Of a stretch of 64,000 nt of DNA, positions 43,564-51,943 are shown one piece after another. The DNA lies in contig CBDASI010000002.1 in the NCBI GenBank assembly GCA_965199585.1, positions 2,232,001 to 2,296,000 of the forward strand, given 5' to 3'. The notes under the pieces were generated by a model, which ran no database searches, was not told the DNA's origin, and saw only the letters and a program-made list of their open reading frames with translations. This stretch comes from JAVVHH01 sp965199585. GTDB lineage: Bacteria; Pseudomonadota; Alphaproteobacteria; Acetobacterales; Acetobacteraceae. Both the position numbers and the translations under genes were made by a program. Numbering within the stretch: the stretch's first letter is position 1; each line of letters opens with the position of its first letter.

Positions 43564-43801
43564 TGAGACCCCAACACGATAAGACGGTATCTCCTTGTGT
43601 GGGCTCGATTCCGGGAATGACCAGCGGCGCCATCGGGGAGTTGAACGGCCGGGTCGGCCAGGCCTTGGTCTGGACAGAAACGGCCGGTCGTGACCTAAGA
43701 TCGCGAAAGCCGACCGCCCAGCCAGCACGGACCGGGCGGCCGAGACCGTTGCTGGCGCGCCGTCGCCCTCCATATACATCGTCACTGTCGGGACGTTCAC
43801 C

Positions 43802-43990
43802 ATGCCCTCAAAGCCGAACTACAATCACCAGCGCGCCGAGCGTGACCGGGCCAAGAAAGCGTCCAAGGATGCCAAGATGGCCGACCGCAAGGAGCAGGCC
43901 GCCCGCCGCAAGGCCGGCGAGGTCGATCCGCCGTCCGAAGTTGCGCCGACCGCCGAGGCCGCAGCGCCGGCATCAAGCCCGGAGGATTGA
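43802..43990 (+). CDS. small conserved hypothetical protein (62 residues)
   Basis: Very hydrophilic 62-residue protein. The start MPSKPNYNHQRAERDRAKKA is a pattern I recall from many alphaproteobacterial small proteins of unknown function. A Lys/Arg-rich helix is followed by an acidic, Pro/Ala-rich tail. GGGACG precedes ATG 43802. The next small gene begins 4 bases after its stop, preceded by GGAGGA within this gene's end. No function known. Confidence 0.75.
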   Translation: MPSKPNYNHQRAERDRAKKASKDAKMADRKEQAARRKAGEVDPPSEVAPTAEAAAPASSPED

Positions 43991-43994
43991 TCAC

Positions 43995-44270
43995 GTGGCG
44001 ATGAAGAGTCGGGCGGCCAGCGCCGTCGTGATGTTCGACGTCGTCTACGAGGATGGCACGTTGCGCTCGAACCGGAAGGTGCCCGCCTCGGCGCTCGACG
44101 GGCTGGACGGCGACGAGCCGGCGCGCGGGATCATCGAGGCGCAGGACCGCGAGATCGCGGCTGCGTCCGGCCGGCCGGCAATGGCGGTCAAGTCGTTGAG
44201 CCGCTCGCCGATCAAGGTGGCCAACGACGAAGCCGGCACCGACCGCAAAGTGAAGGGCGCCAAGCGCTAG
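43995..44270 (+). CDS. small conserved hypothetical protein (91 residues)
   Basis: 91 residues from GTG 43995; ATG 44001 is an alternative. GGAGGA at 43981-43986 sits 8 bases before the GTG, an excellent ribosome site, which decides the start. The core VVMFDVVYEDGTLRSNRKVP has beta-sheet character, and a helix with ARGIIEAQDREIAAASGRP follows. The C-terminus is basic. I recognise the general type as a conserved alphaproteobacterial hypothetical, but no function. It lies 4 bases after the 62-residue gene and 16 before the flavoprotein gene. Confidence 0.78.
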   Translation: MAMKSRAASAVVMFDVVYEDGTLRSNRKVPASALDGLDGDEPARGIIEAQDREIAAASGRPAMAVKSLSRSPIKVANDEAGTDRKVKGAKR

Positions 44271-44286
44271 GACACGACCGCCGACG

Positions 44287-45939
44287 ATGCTGCGGATCAC
44301 CGAACTCAAGCTGGGGCTGGATCACTCGGAGGCCGAGTTGCGTCAGGCGGTCGCGCGCCGGCTCGAGGTCGACGATGCGGCGCTGAGCGAGGTTAGCGTC
44401 GCACGGCGCGGGCACGATGCGCGGCGACGCTCCGACATCTCGCTCATCTATACGGTCGACGCCTCCGTCGCCGATGAGGCGGCGGTGCTGGACCGGCATC
44501 GGGGAGACCGGGCGGTCGGGCCGACGCCGGATACGAGCTACCGTTTTGTGGGACATGCGCCAGCAAACCTGAGACTGCGTCCGGTGGTGGTTGGGGCCGG
44601 GCCATGCGGGCTGCTGGCGGCGCTGACGCTGGCCCAGACGGGGTTCCGCCCGCTGGTGCTCGACCGCGGCAAGGTCGTGCGCGAGCGCACCCGCGACACA
44701 TGGGGGTTTTGGCGCCGGGCCGTGCTGCAGGCGGAGAGCAACGTGCAGTATGGCGAAGGCGGCGCCGGCACGTTCTCCGACGGCAAGCTCTGGAGCGGCA
44801 TCAGCGACCCGGCCTACCAAGGCCGCAAGGTACTCGAGGAGTTCGTCCGCTGCGGCGCGCCCGAGGAAATCCTATGGAGCAGCAAGCCCCATATCGGGAC
44901 CTTCCGGCTGGTCACCGTGGTCGAGGGGCTCAGGGCGACGATCGAGGCGCTCGGCGGCGAGTACCGCTTTGGCGCGCGGGTCGACGACCTCGACGTGACC
45001 GAGGATGCCGAGGGCGGGCGGCATGTCCACGCCCTGCATCTTTCCGATGGCGAGCGGATCGAGGCCGATCACGTCGTGCTCGCGATCGGGCACAGCGCGC
45101 GCGACACGATGACCATGTTGGACGGCCGCGGCGTGCGAATGGACGCCAAGCCGCTCTCCATCGGGGTGCGGATCGAGCACCCGCAGGGACTGATCGACCG
45201 CGCGCGGTTCGGCGACAGCGCCGGTCACGCGCGGCTCGGGGCGGCGGACTACAAGCTGGTGCATCATTGTGACGCGGCGGGCGCGGCGGCGGGGCGCTCG
45301 GTCTACAGCTTCTGCATGTGTCCGGGCGGCACCGTGGTCGCGGCGGCGTCCGAGCCCGGGTGCTTGGTGACCAACGGCATGAGCCAGTATTCGCGCGCCG
45401 AGCGGAACGCCAATGCGGGCATCGTGGTCGGGCTGAACGCCGCCGATTTCGAGCCTTACGGCGGGACCGGGCCGCTGGCCGGAATCGCGTTCCAGCGGCA
45501 TTGGGAAGGGCGTGCATTCGTGGCCGGCGGTGGCGACTACCATGCGCCGGCCCAGTCAGTGGGCGACTTTCTCGCCGGCCGGCGCTCGACCGCGCTCGGC
45601 AGCGTCGTGCCTTCCTACAAGCCCGGCGTGCGCGCGACCGACCTGTCGGCCTGCCTGCCGGCTTTCGCGGTGGCCGCGATCAGGGAGGCGCTGCCGGCGT
45701 TCGACCGCAAGATCCGCGGCTTCGCGATGGCCGACGCCGTGATGACCGGGATCGAGACACGGACGTCGTCGCCGGTGCGGATCCCGCGCGGGACGGACGG
45801 GCACAGCGTCAACACGGCCGGGCTGTTCCCGGCGGGCGAGGGAGCGGGCTATGCCGGCGGCATCCTGTCGGCGGGTGTGGACGGGATCCGGGCAGCCGAG
45901 GCGGTCGCGCTGTCGATGATCGTAGCGCATCGTGAGTAG
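44287..45939 (+). CDS. COG2509-type FAD-dependent oxidoreductase
   Basis: 550 residues. An N-terminal domain of about 95 residues with RRSDISLIYTVD precedes the FAD-binding GxGxxG motif RPVVVGAGPCGLLAALTLA. GGAGTFSDGKLWSGI and FCMCPGGTVVAAASEPG are signature blocks of this uncharacterised dehydrogenase family. The C-terminus GLFPAGEGAGYAGGILSAG completes the FAD site. Relatives occur across bacteria with unknown substrate. Preceded by two small genes and followed (8-base overlap) by HutD. Confidence 0.9.
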   Translation: MLRITELKLGLDHSEAELRQAVARRLEVDDAALSEVSVARRGHDARRRSDISLIYTVDASVADEAAVLDRHRGDRAVGPTPDTSYRFVGHAPANLRLRPVVVGAGPCGLLAALTLAQTGFRPLVLDRGKVVRERTRDTWGFWRRAVLQAESNVQYGEGGAGTFSDGKLWSGISDPAYQGRKVLEEFVRCGAPEEILWSSKPHIGTFRLVTVVEGLRATIEALGGEYRFGARVDDLDVTEDAEGGRHVHALHLSDGERIEADHVVLAIGHSARDTMTMLDGRGVRMDAKPLSIGVRIEHPQGLIDRARFGDSAGHARLGAADYKLVHHCDAAGAAAGRSVYSFCMCPGGTVVAAASEPGCLVTNGMSQYSRAERNANAGIVVGLNAADFEPYGGTGPLAGIAFQRHWEGRAFVAGGGDYHAPAQSVGDFLAGRRSTALGSVVPSYKPGVRATDLSACLPAFAVAAIREALPAFDRKIRGFAMADAVMTGIETRTSSPVRIPRGTDGHSVNTAGLFPAGEGAGYAGGILSAGVDGIRAAEAVALSMIVAHRE

Positions 45940-46459
45940 TGTCAGGCGGCTTGCCGATCTGCCGGTGTCGCGCTGGTTAAACGGGGCCGGGCGGAAGGCC
46001 GATATCCTGACGGGCGAGGGCTGGATGGTCGGCTTCGCCTGGCTCGATGCTGATGCGCCGTTCTCGATGCTGCGCGGGATGGACCGGACAATCACGCTGG
46101 TCGAAGGCCCCGGCTTCACGCTCGACGTCGGGGGAGCGGTGCTGCCGGTGCGAGCGCCATTCGTGCCGACGCGGTTCGACGGCGGCGTCCCGACCACCTG
46201 CTCGATCGCCGGGCCGTCGCGGGTGCTGAACGTGATGACCCGGCGGGGCGGGTTGCGGCACAGTCTCGCGATCGTGGATCGGTCGGGGCCGGTCCAGCCG
46301 GGAGCCGGGCCGGCCAGCGTCGCGGTGGTACTCGCGGGTCACGCGACGATGGGCGCCGTCACTCTCAATCGACTGGATGCGGTCTGCCTTGATGAGGCCG
46401 GCGCGATTGAGCTGAGTGAGGGCGGCGCGCTCGCCGTGATCACGATCGAGCCGGTCTGA
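45932..46459 (+). CDS. HutD/Ves family protein
   Basis: 175-residue double-stranded beta-helix protein of the HutD family. WLNGAGRKADIL (the WKNGGG-type motif near the N-terminus) and FSMLRGMDRTITLVEGPGF are characteristic. It starts at GTG 45932, overlapping the flavoprotein stop by 8 bases, hence translationally coupled to it. HutD usually accompanies histidine-utilisation genes, but none is present here. Function is not established for the family beyond a proposed role in controlling histidine use. Confidence 0.85.
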   Translation: MSSVRRLADLPVSRWLNGAGRKADILTGEGWMVGFAWLDADAPFSMLRGMDRTITLVEGPGFTLDVGGAVLPVRAPFVPTRFDGGVPTTCSIAGPSRVLNVMTRRGGLRHSLAIVDRSGPVQPGAGPASVAVVLAGHATMGAVTLNRLDAVCLDEAGAIELSEGGALAVITIEPV

Positions 46460-46471
46460 CCGGGCGACGAC

Positions 46472-48079
46472 ATGCACGCCGCGCCGTTATCGTCTACCGC
46501 TTTGTTCGAACTCGTCCTGCTCCTGCTGGCGATCGTCATCCCGCTCGAGCTGGTGGCGCGACGCTTGCGGCTGCCGCCGGCGGCCGCGCAGATCCTGGCA
46601 GGTATGGGGCTGGCCTTCGTGCCGGTCGAGCATCGGGTGCAGTTGGATCCCGACCTCATCCTGGTGCTGTTCCTGCCGCCGCTGCTGATGTCAAGCGCGT
46701 TCTTCACCGTCTGGCGCGACTTCCGCAGCAACCTCAATCTCATCGCCGCCCTGGCGGTCGGCGCCGTGATCTTCACCACGGCGGTGGTCGGCATCGTTGC
46801 GCACCTCGTGGTGCCGAGCCTGCCCTGGGCGGTGTGCTTCGCGCTCGGCGCGATCGTGTCGCCGCCGGACGCGCTGGCCGCCAAAGCCGTGTTGCAGCGG
46901 GTCGTGCTGCCGCCGCGCATGATGGTGCTGCTCGAGGGCGAGAGCCTGGTCAACGACGCGTCCGGCCTGGTGCTGTTCCGGCTCGCGGTGGCTGCGGCGC
47001 TGACGGGTAGTTTCAGCATCGGGGACGCGCTGACGTCGTTCGCGGTGCTGTCCATCGGCGGGATCGCGATGGGGTTGTTCATCGGCTGGATCGCCACGGT
47101 GCTGCTAGCCCGCCTGCACGAGACGCCCATCCTGGCGGTGGGCACGCTGCTGACGGCATGGGCGTCCTACATCCTGGCCGACAAGCTCGGGGTCTCGGGC
47201 GTCCTGTCGACGGTCACCTGCGGATTGGTGCTCGGCTGGCGGCAGCACGAGTTGATCAGCGCGGCGGCGCGGACGAGCAGCCAGGCGGTCTGGCGGGTGG
47301 TCGAGTTCGTGTTGGAATCGCTAGTGTTCGTGCTGATCGGGCTGTCGCTGCGCGACGTGCTATTCGGGCAGGAGATCGAGATCGCGCGGCAGTGGCCGGC
47401 GATCCTGGCGGTGGTGGCCGCGGTCATCCTTAGCCGCTTCGCCTGGATGTTCAGCACCAGCTACGGCACCAACCTCCTGAGCGGACGCTGGCACGCCAAG
47501 GCGCCGGTCTCCGTGCTGGTCGTAATGAGTTGGGCCGGCATGCGGGGCGTGGTGAGCCTGGCGATCGCGCTGTCGCTGCCGGAGACGCTGCCGGGGCGCG
47601 ACTTCATCCTGCTGACCACCTTCGTGGTTATCCTGGTGACGGTGTTGGGCCAGGGCTCGACGCTGGCGCCGTTGATCCGCGCGATGCAACTCCCCAGCAG
47701 CAACCCGGGCGGTCCCGACAGCCGAACGGGAACGCCGATGCTGAACGAGATCGACGCCAGGCTGCGGGTGGCGGACGTCCAGCTCGCGGCGGTCGAGACG
47801 CTGGCCTACGACGAGGCCGGCGTGTTGCAGCATCCCCGCCTGCTGGAGCAGTATCAGTATCGGCAAGCGATCATGCGGCGGGTGCAGGCGTCGACCGAAG
47901 GCATCCCCGGGGCGCGGGCCGCGCATTTCGACGTGATCGTCGCCGCGGTGGCCGCCGGACGGGCCGAGCTGCTCCGGCTGCACCGTAACGGCGAGATCCA
48001 CGACACGGTGCTGCGTCTGCTGGAAAGCGAACTCGACCTGGAGGAACTCGGAGCGCGGCGTCGACGCGGCGGCGATTAG
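46472..48079 (+). CDS. CPA1 family Na+/H+ antiporter
   Basis: 535 residues with about 12 membrane helices. Transport-site motifs LGAIVSPPDALAAKAVLQR and LLEGESLVNDASGLVLFRLA (Asp of ND motif) are those of NhaP/NHE-type exchangers. The soluble tail from about 410 is helical and charged (ARLRVADVQLAAVETLAYD). ATG 46472 follows HutD by 12 bases. Its TAG overlaps the TAA of the convergent thiolase gene by 4 bases. Expected function: exchange of Na+ or K+ for H+ across the inner membrane. Confidence 0.92.
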   Translation: MHAAPLSSTALFELVLLLLAIVIPLELVARRLRLPPAAAQILAGMGLAFVPVEHRVQLDPDLILVLFLPPLLMSSAFFTVWRDFRSNLNLIAALAVGAVIFTTAVVGIVAHLVVPSLPWAVCFALGAIVSPPDALAAKAVLQRVVLPPRMMVLLEGESLVNDASGLVLFRLAVAAALTGSFSIGDALTSFAVLSIGGIAMGLFIGWIATVLLARLHETPILAVGTLLTAWASYILADKLGVSGVLSTVTCGLVLGWRQHELISAAARTSSQAVWRVVEFVLESLVFVLIGLSLRDVLFGQEIEIARQWPAILAVVAAVILSRFAWMFSTSYGTNLLSGRWHAKAPVSVLVVMSWAGMRGVVSLAIALSLPETLPGRDFILLTTFVVILVTVLGQGSTLAPLIRAMQLPSSNPGGPDSRTGTPMLNEIDARLRVADVQLAAVETLAYDEAGVLQHPRLLEQYQYRQAIMRRVQASTEGIPGARAAHFDVIVAAVAAGRAELLRLHRNGEIHDTVLRLLESELDLEELGARRRRGGD

Positions 48080-49254
48080 CGCTCGATCGCCATCGCGATC
48101 CCCTGGCCGCCGCCGATGCACATGGTGATCAGCGCGTAGCGGCCGCCGATGCGCTCGAGTTCGTAGGCGGCCTTGACGGCCAGGATGCTGCCGGTGGCGC
48201 CGACGGGGTGGCCGAGGGCGATGGCGCCGCCATTGGGGTTGACGCATGCCGGGTCGAAGCGGAGCTCGCGGGCCACCGCGCAGGCCTGGGCGGCGAAGGC
48301 CTCGTTGGACTCGATGACGTCGAAATCCTCCACCCGCAGCCCGGTGCGCTCGAGTAGGCGGCGGACGGCGGGGATGGGGCCGGTGCCCATCTCGGCCGGG
48401 TCGACGCCGGCATGGGCGTAACCCACGATGCGGGCAAGGCGGGTGCGGCCCTCGCGCTCGGCCAGCCCTTCCTCCATCAATACGAGGGCGGCGGCGCCGT
48501 CGTTGATGCCGGACGCGTTGCCGGCGGTGACCGAGCCATCTTTGCGGAACACCGGGCGCAGGCTGGCGAGCGCTTCCGCGCTGGCGTCGGTCTTGACGTA
48601 TTCGTCGGTGTCGAAGGTCGCGGTCGACCGGCCGCGCTTGACCTCAACGGGCAGGATCTGGTCACGGAAGCGGCCATCCGCGATGGCGGCGGTGGCGCGG
48701 CGCTGGCTCTCCAGCGCGTAGGCGTCCTGGTCGTCGCGGGAGATCTGGAAGCTGGTGGCGACGTTCTCGGCGGTGATGCCCATCAAGCCGTTGCCGAACG
48801 GGTCGGTCAGGGCGCCGGTGAGGTGATCGGTGAGTTGGGTGTCGCCCATCTTCTGGCCGAAGCGCGCGGTCGCGAGCAAATGCGGCGCCCGGCTCATGGT
48901 CTCGGCGCCGCCGGCGACCGCGACGTCGCCGTCGCCCAGCATGATGGATTGCGCCGCCGACACGATGGACTGCACGCCGCTGCCGCAGAGCCGGTTGACG
49001 GTCATGGCCGGCGCCTCCTTCGGGATGCCGCCTTCGATGGCGACGACGCGCGCGAGGTAGGCGTCGCGCGATTCCGTCAGCACCACGTTGCCGAACACCA
49101 CATGCTCGACCCGGTCGGCCTCGAGCCCGGCCCTGCGCAACGCTTCGGCGACGCAGAGCGCGCCGAGCTGGGTCGGCGCATGGCCGGCGAGCGCGCCGCC
49201 GAAGGAGCCGATCGGGGTTCGGGCGGCAGCGGTGATGACGACGTGGCGGGACAT
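48076..49254 (-). CDS. acetyl-CoA C-acetyltransferase (thiolase)
   Basis: 392 residues, full-length thiolase. Acyl-accepting Cys90 in VNRLCGSGVQSI, catalytic His in NPNGGAIALGHPVGATGS, second Cys in MCIGGGQGIA, and NEAFAAQ for the Asn site. Could serve biosynthetic (PHB, PhaA-like) or degradative thiolysis; no phaB/phaC is near. No other fatty-acid gene is adjacent on this strand. Confidence 0.93.
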   Translation of the reverse strand: MSRHVVITAAARTPIGSFGGALAGHAPTQLGALCVAEALRRAGLEADRVEHVVFGNVVLTESRDAYLARVVAIEGGIPKEAPAMTVNRLCGSGVQSIVSAAQSIMLGDGDVAVAGGAETMSRAPHLLATARFGQKMGDTQLTDHLTGALTDPFGNGLMGITAENVATSFQISRDDQDAYALESQRRATAAIADGRFRDQILPVEVKRGRSTATFDTDEYVKTDASAEALASLRPVFRKDGSVTAGNASGINDGAAALVLMEEGLAEREGRTRLARIVGYAHAGVDPAEMGTGPIPAVRRLLERTGLRVEDFDVIESNEAFAAQACAVARELRFDPACVNPNGGAIALGHPVGATGSILAVKAAYELERIGGRYALITMCIGGGQGIAMAIER

Positions 49255-49315
49255 GCGCGTCTCTCGTTCGGTTCGGCTCGTCCATAGCCCGAAGCGGCCA
49301 GGGCGGGAACCGCAG

Positions 49316-49361
49316 TTGAAGTTTTCGCCTCCGTCATATATGCAAGTGCGAGTTAGTCGCA
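49316..49361 (+). promoter_or_regulatory. candidate promoter with Fur/Irr-like operator before iron ABC operon
   Basis: TTGAAG at 49316-49321 and TATATG at 49337-49342 are separated by 15 bases. TGCAAGTGCGAGTTAGTCGCA (49341-49361 inclusive; 21 bases in all, here TGC...GCA ends with partial dyad) overlaps the -10 and precedes the binding-protein ATG. Resemblance to alphaproteobacterial iron boxes is by eye only. Confidence 0.35.
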
Positions 49362-49367
49362 GCTAGG

Positions 49368-50378
49368 ATGAGTATGAACAGACGCACGCTTCTGCTCGGG
49401 GCCGCCGGGCTCACCGCCGTCGCCGGATGGTCGCCCCGCCTGCTCGCCGCCACCGGCAAGCTCACCCTCTATAATGGGCAGCATCGCGCCACCACCGAGG
49501 CGCTGGTCGCCGCCTTCACCGCCGCCACCGGCATCGAGGTGGTGACCCGCAACGCCGAGAGCCCGGAGCTGGCCAGTCAGCTGGTCGAGGAGGGCGCCAA
49601 CTCGCCGGCCGATGTGTTCTTCTCCGAGCAGAGCCCGCCGATCGCCTCGCTGCAGGAAAAAGGTCTGCTGGCCAAGATCGACGGCGGCACGCTCGAGGCA
49701 ATCCCGGCGAAGTATGCGGCCAAGGACGGCACCTGGATCGGCGCCAGCGTCCGCACTCGTGTGATCACCTACAACAAGAAGCTGATTACGCCGGAGCAGC
49801 TACCGAAATCGATCATGGACGTCGCGACCCCGGCCTTCGCGGGCAAGGTGGCCTACGTCAAGCAGGACGGCTTTCAGGAGCAGGTAATGTCGATCGAGCG
49901 CATCAAGGGCCGCCAGGCCGCGCTGGACTGGCTGAAGGGTCTCAAGGAGAATGCCCGCTCGTATAACGGCAACCGCATCGCGACGACCGCCGTCGAGAAC
50001 GGCGAGATCGCGATGGCGCTGTCGAACAACTACTATTGGTATTCGCTCGCGCGTGAACGTGGCGGGCCTGACAAGCTGAATTCCGCGCTATACAGCTTCC
50101 CCGGGAACGATCCCGGCAACATATACAACGTCTCTGCGGCAGGCATCCTGAAGTCGAGCAAGAACCAGGAGTTGGCCCAACGTTTCCTCGCCTTCATGGT
50201 CACCAAGCCGGCTCAGGAAGCGATGGCCAAGACCAGCGCCGAATACCCGATCCTGGCGGACGTGCCATCCCCATTCCCGCTGCCGCCGCTGTCGAGCTTC
50301 AGCGCACCGGTGACGCCGGCCGACATGGGCAGCGCCTCGGAGGCGTACGCGCTGGAACGCGAAGCCGGGATGATCTGA
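49368..50378 (+). CDS. fbpA: iron ABC transporter substrate-binding protein (FbpA/FutA-like)
   Basis: 336 residues of the ferric-ion-binding protein type. The N-terminus MNRRTLLLGAAGLTAVAG has a twin-arginine and hydrophobic core, so export may be via Tat rather than Sec. The mature part begins GKLTLYNGQHRATTEALV, with the LYNGQH of FbpA. The Tyr-rich SNNYYWYSLARE holds the iron-binding tyrosines seen in the family. NSPADVFFSEQSPP is another conserved block. It is followed by a permease (CTGA overlap) and ATPase. Confidence 0.92.
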   Translation: MSMNRRTLLLGAAGLTAVAGWSPRLLAATGKLTLYNGQHRATTEALVAAFTAATGIEVVTRNAESPELASQLVEEGANSPADVFFSEQSPPIASLQEKGLLAKIDGGTLEAIPAKYAAKDGTWIGASVRTRVITYNKKLITPEQLPKSIMDVATPAFAGKVAYVKQDGFQEQVMSIERIKGRQAALDWLKGLKENARSYNGNRIATTAVENGEIAMALSNNYYWYSLARERGGPDKLNSALYSFPGNDPGNIYNVSAAGILKSSKNQELAQRFLAFMVTKPAQEAMAKTSAEYPILADVPSPFPLPPLSSFSAPVTPADMGSASEAYALEREAGMI

Positions 50379-51943
50379 CCCCGGCCGCCGCAGCCCGGCG
50401 GTGGCGCGTCGCGCCGCCGTCGTGGCTGTTCGTCGCGAGCCTGATACCGCTCGGCCTGGTGCTGCTGCCGCTGATCTACATCGCAGTGCGCACCTTCCAG
50501 GCGGGGCCGTCGGGCGTGGCGTCGGACCTGTTCCGGCCCTACACGCTGGGGCTGCTGGTCAACACGGTGTTCCTGGCCGGGTCGGTGACGATCCTGGCCT
50601 GCGCCCTGGCGGTGGCTGCCGCCTGGATGACCGAGCGGACGGACCTGCCGGGCCGGCGCTGGTGGCGGCTGGTCACCGCGCTGCCGCTGGCGATGCCGGC
50701 CTATGTGTCGAGTTTCGCGTGGTCGTCGCTGGGGCCGTGGTTCCAGGAGATGCAGGGCGCGGTCCTAATCCTGACCTTCTACAGCATCCCGATGGCCTAC
50801 CTGCCGGTCTGCGCCGCGCTGCGCAGCCTCGACCCCGATCTTGAGGACGTCGCGCGATCGCTCGGTTACGGACGCTGGCGATCGTTCGTCCGCGTGGTGT
50901 TGCCGCAGATCCGGCCGGCGCTCGGGGGCGGCGCGCTGCTGATCACGTCGCACATGCTGGCCGAGTTCGGCGCGCTGTCGTTCCTGCGCGTCGAGACGTT
51001 CACCACGGCGATCTTCGACCAGTATACCGGTCAATTCAACAATCAGGCCGCGGCGCTGCTGTCCGGCGTGCTGATCCTGTTGTGCCTGCCGGTCGCGTTC
51101 GGCGAGGCCAAGCTGCGCGGGCGGCGGCGGCGGGCCAGGCTGGGGCGCGGCAATGCACGTATGTCGACGCCGATGCCGCTCGGGCGAGCGACGCCGCTGG
51201 TGATTCTCGGCCTGGCCGCCTTGGCGGCGCTGGGGGTTGGTGTGCCGCTGGTCACGCTCGGGTTCTGGGTGATGCAGGGGGCGTCGGCCGGGCAGGGGAT
51301 CGGCCAGGTGCTGCCGGCCATGGTGACGTCGGTGCAATACGCGCTGCCCGGCGCGGCGCTGACCACGCTGCTGGCGCTGCCCCTGGTAGTAGCGACGACG
51401 TCGCGCGGCAGCGGGTGGCTGGCGCGGCTGGCGGACCGGCTGCCCTATCTCGTGCATGGGTTGCCCGGCATCGTCGTCGCGTTGACCGCGGTGTCAGTCG
51501 CGATCCGCTGGGTGCCGGCGATCTATCAATCGACGCTGCTGGTGGCGGTGGTCTACGCGGTGCTGTTCCTGCCGCTGGCGCAATCGTCGATCCGCGCCTC
51601 GGCCGAGCTGGTGCCGGGTGAGCTCGAGGACGTCGCGCGCAGCCTCGGCAAGGGGCGGTTCGCCGCGTTCGTGTATGCGACGCTGCCAAACCTCGCGCCC
51701 GGCATCGGCGCCGCCCTTGCGCTCGCCTGTCTGCAATTGATGCGCGAGCTGACCGCTACGCTGCTGCTGGCACCGGCCGGGTCGTCGACGCTGGCGACCG
51801 AGTTCTGGAACTACACCAGCGACCGGGCCTACGCCGCGGCGGCGCCGTTCGCGGCCGTGCTGGTGCTGGTGTCGGGCATCCCGGTCTACCTGTTCACCAT
51901 CAAAGTCCTGCGCACCGGCGACCCGGCCAGCACGCCGGTATGA
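50375..51943 (+). CDS. fbpB: iron ABC transporter permease, two-domain FbpB type (apparent CTG start)
   Basis: 522 residues with two permease halves, each carrying an EAA loop: EDVARSLGYGRWRSFVRVV and EDVARSLGKGRFAAFVYAT. The first standard start codon, GTG 50459, lies within helix 1. Protein-like sequence including the helix part PPSWLFVASLIPLGLVLLP is encoded upstream, with no ATG, GTG or TTG. CTG 50375 overlaps the fbpA TGA as CTGA, exactly like the ATGA/GTGA couplings elsewhere here, with GGGA 4 bases before it. I take this as the start. Confidence 0.9.
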   Translation: MTPAAAARRWRVAPPSWLFVASLIPLGLVLLPLIYIAVRTFQAGPSGVASDLFRPYTLGLLVNTVFLAGSVTILACALAVAAAWMTERTDLPGRRWWRLVTALPLAMPAYVSSFAWSSLGPWFQEMQGAVLILTFYSIPMAYLPVCAALRSLDPDLEDVARSLGYGRWRSFVRVVLPQIRPALGGGALLITSHMLAEFGALSFLRVETFTTAIFDQYTGQFNNQAAALLSGVLILLCLPVAFGEAKLRGRRRRARLGRGNARMSTPMPLGRATPLVILGLAALAALGVGVPLVTLGFWVMQGASAGQGIGQVLPAMVTSVQYALPGAALTTLLALPLVVATTSRGSGWLARLADRLPYLVHGLPGIVVALTAVSVAIRWVPAIYQSTLLVAVVYAVLFLPLAQSSIRASAELVPGELEDVARSLGKGRFAAFVYATLPNLAPGIGAALALACLQLMRELTATLLLAPAGSSTLATEFWNYTSDRAYAAAAPFAAVLVLVSGIPVYLFTIKVLRTGDPASTPV

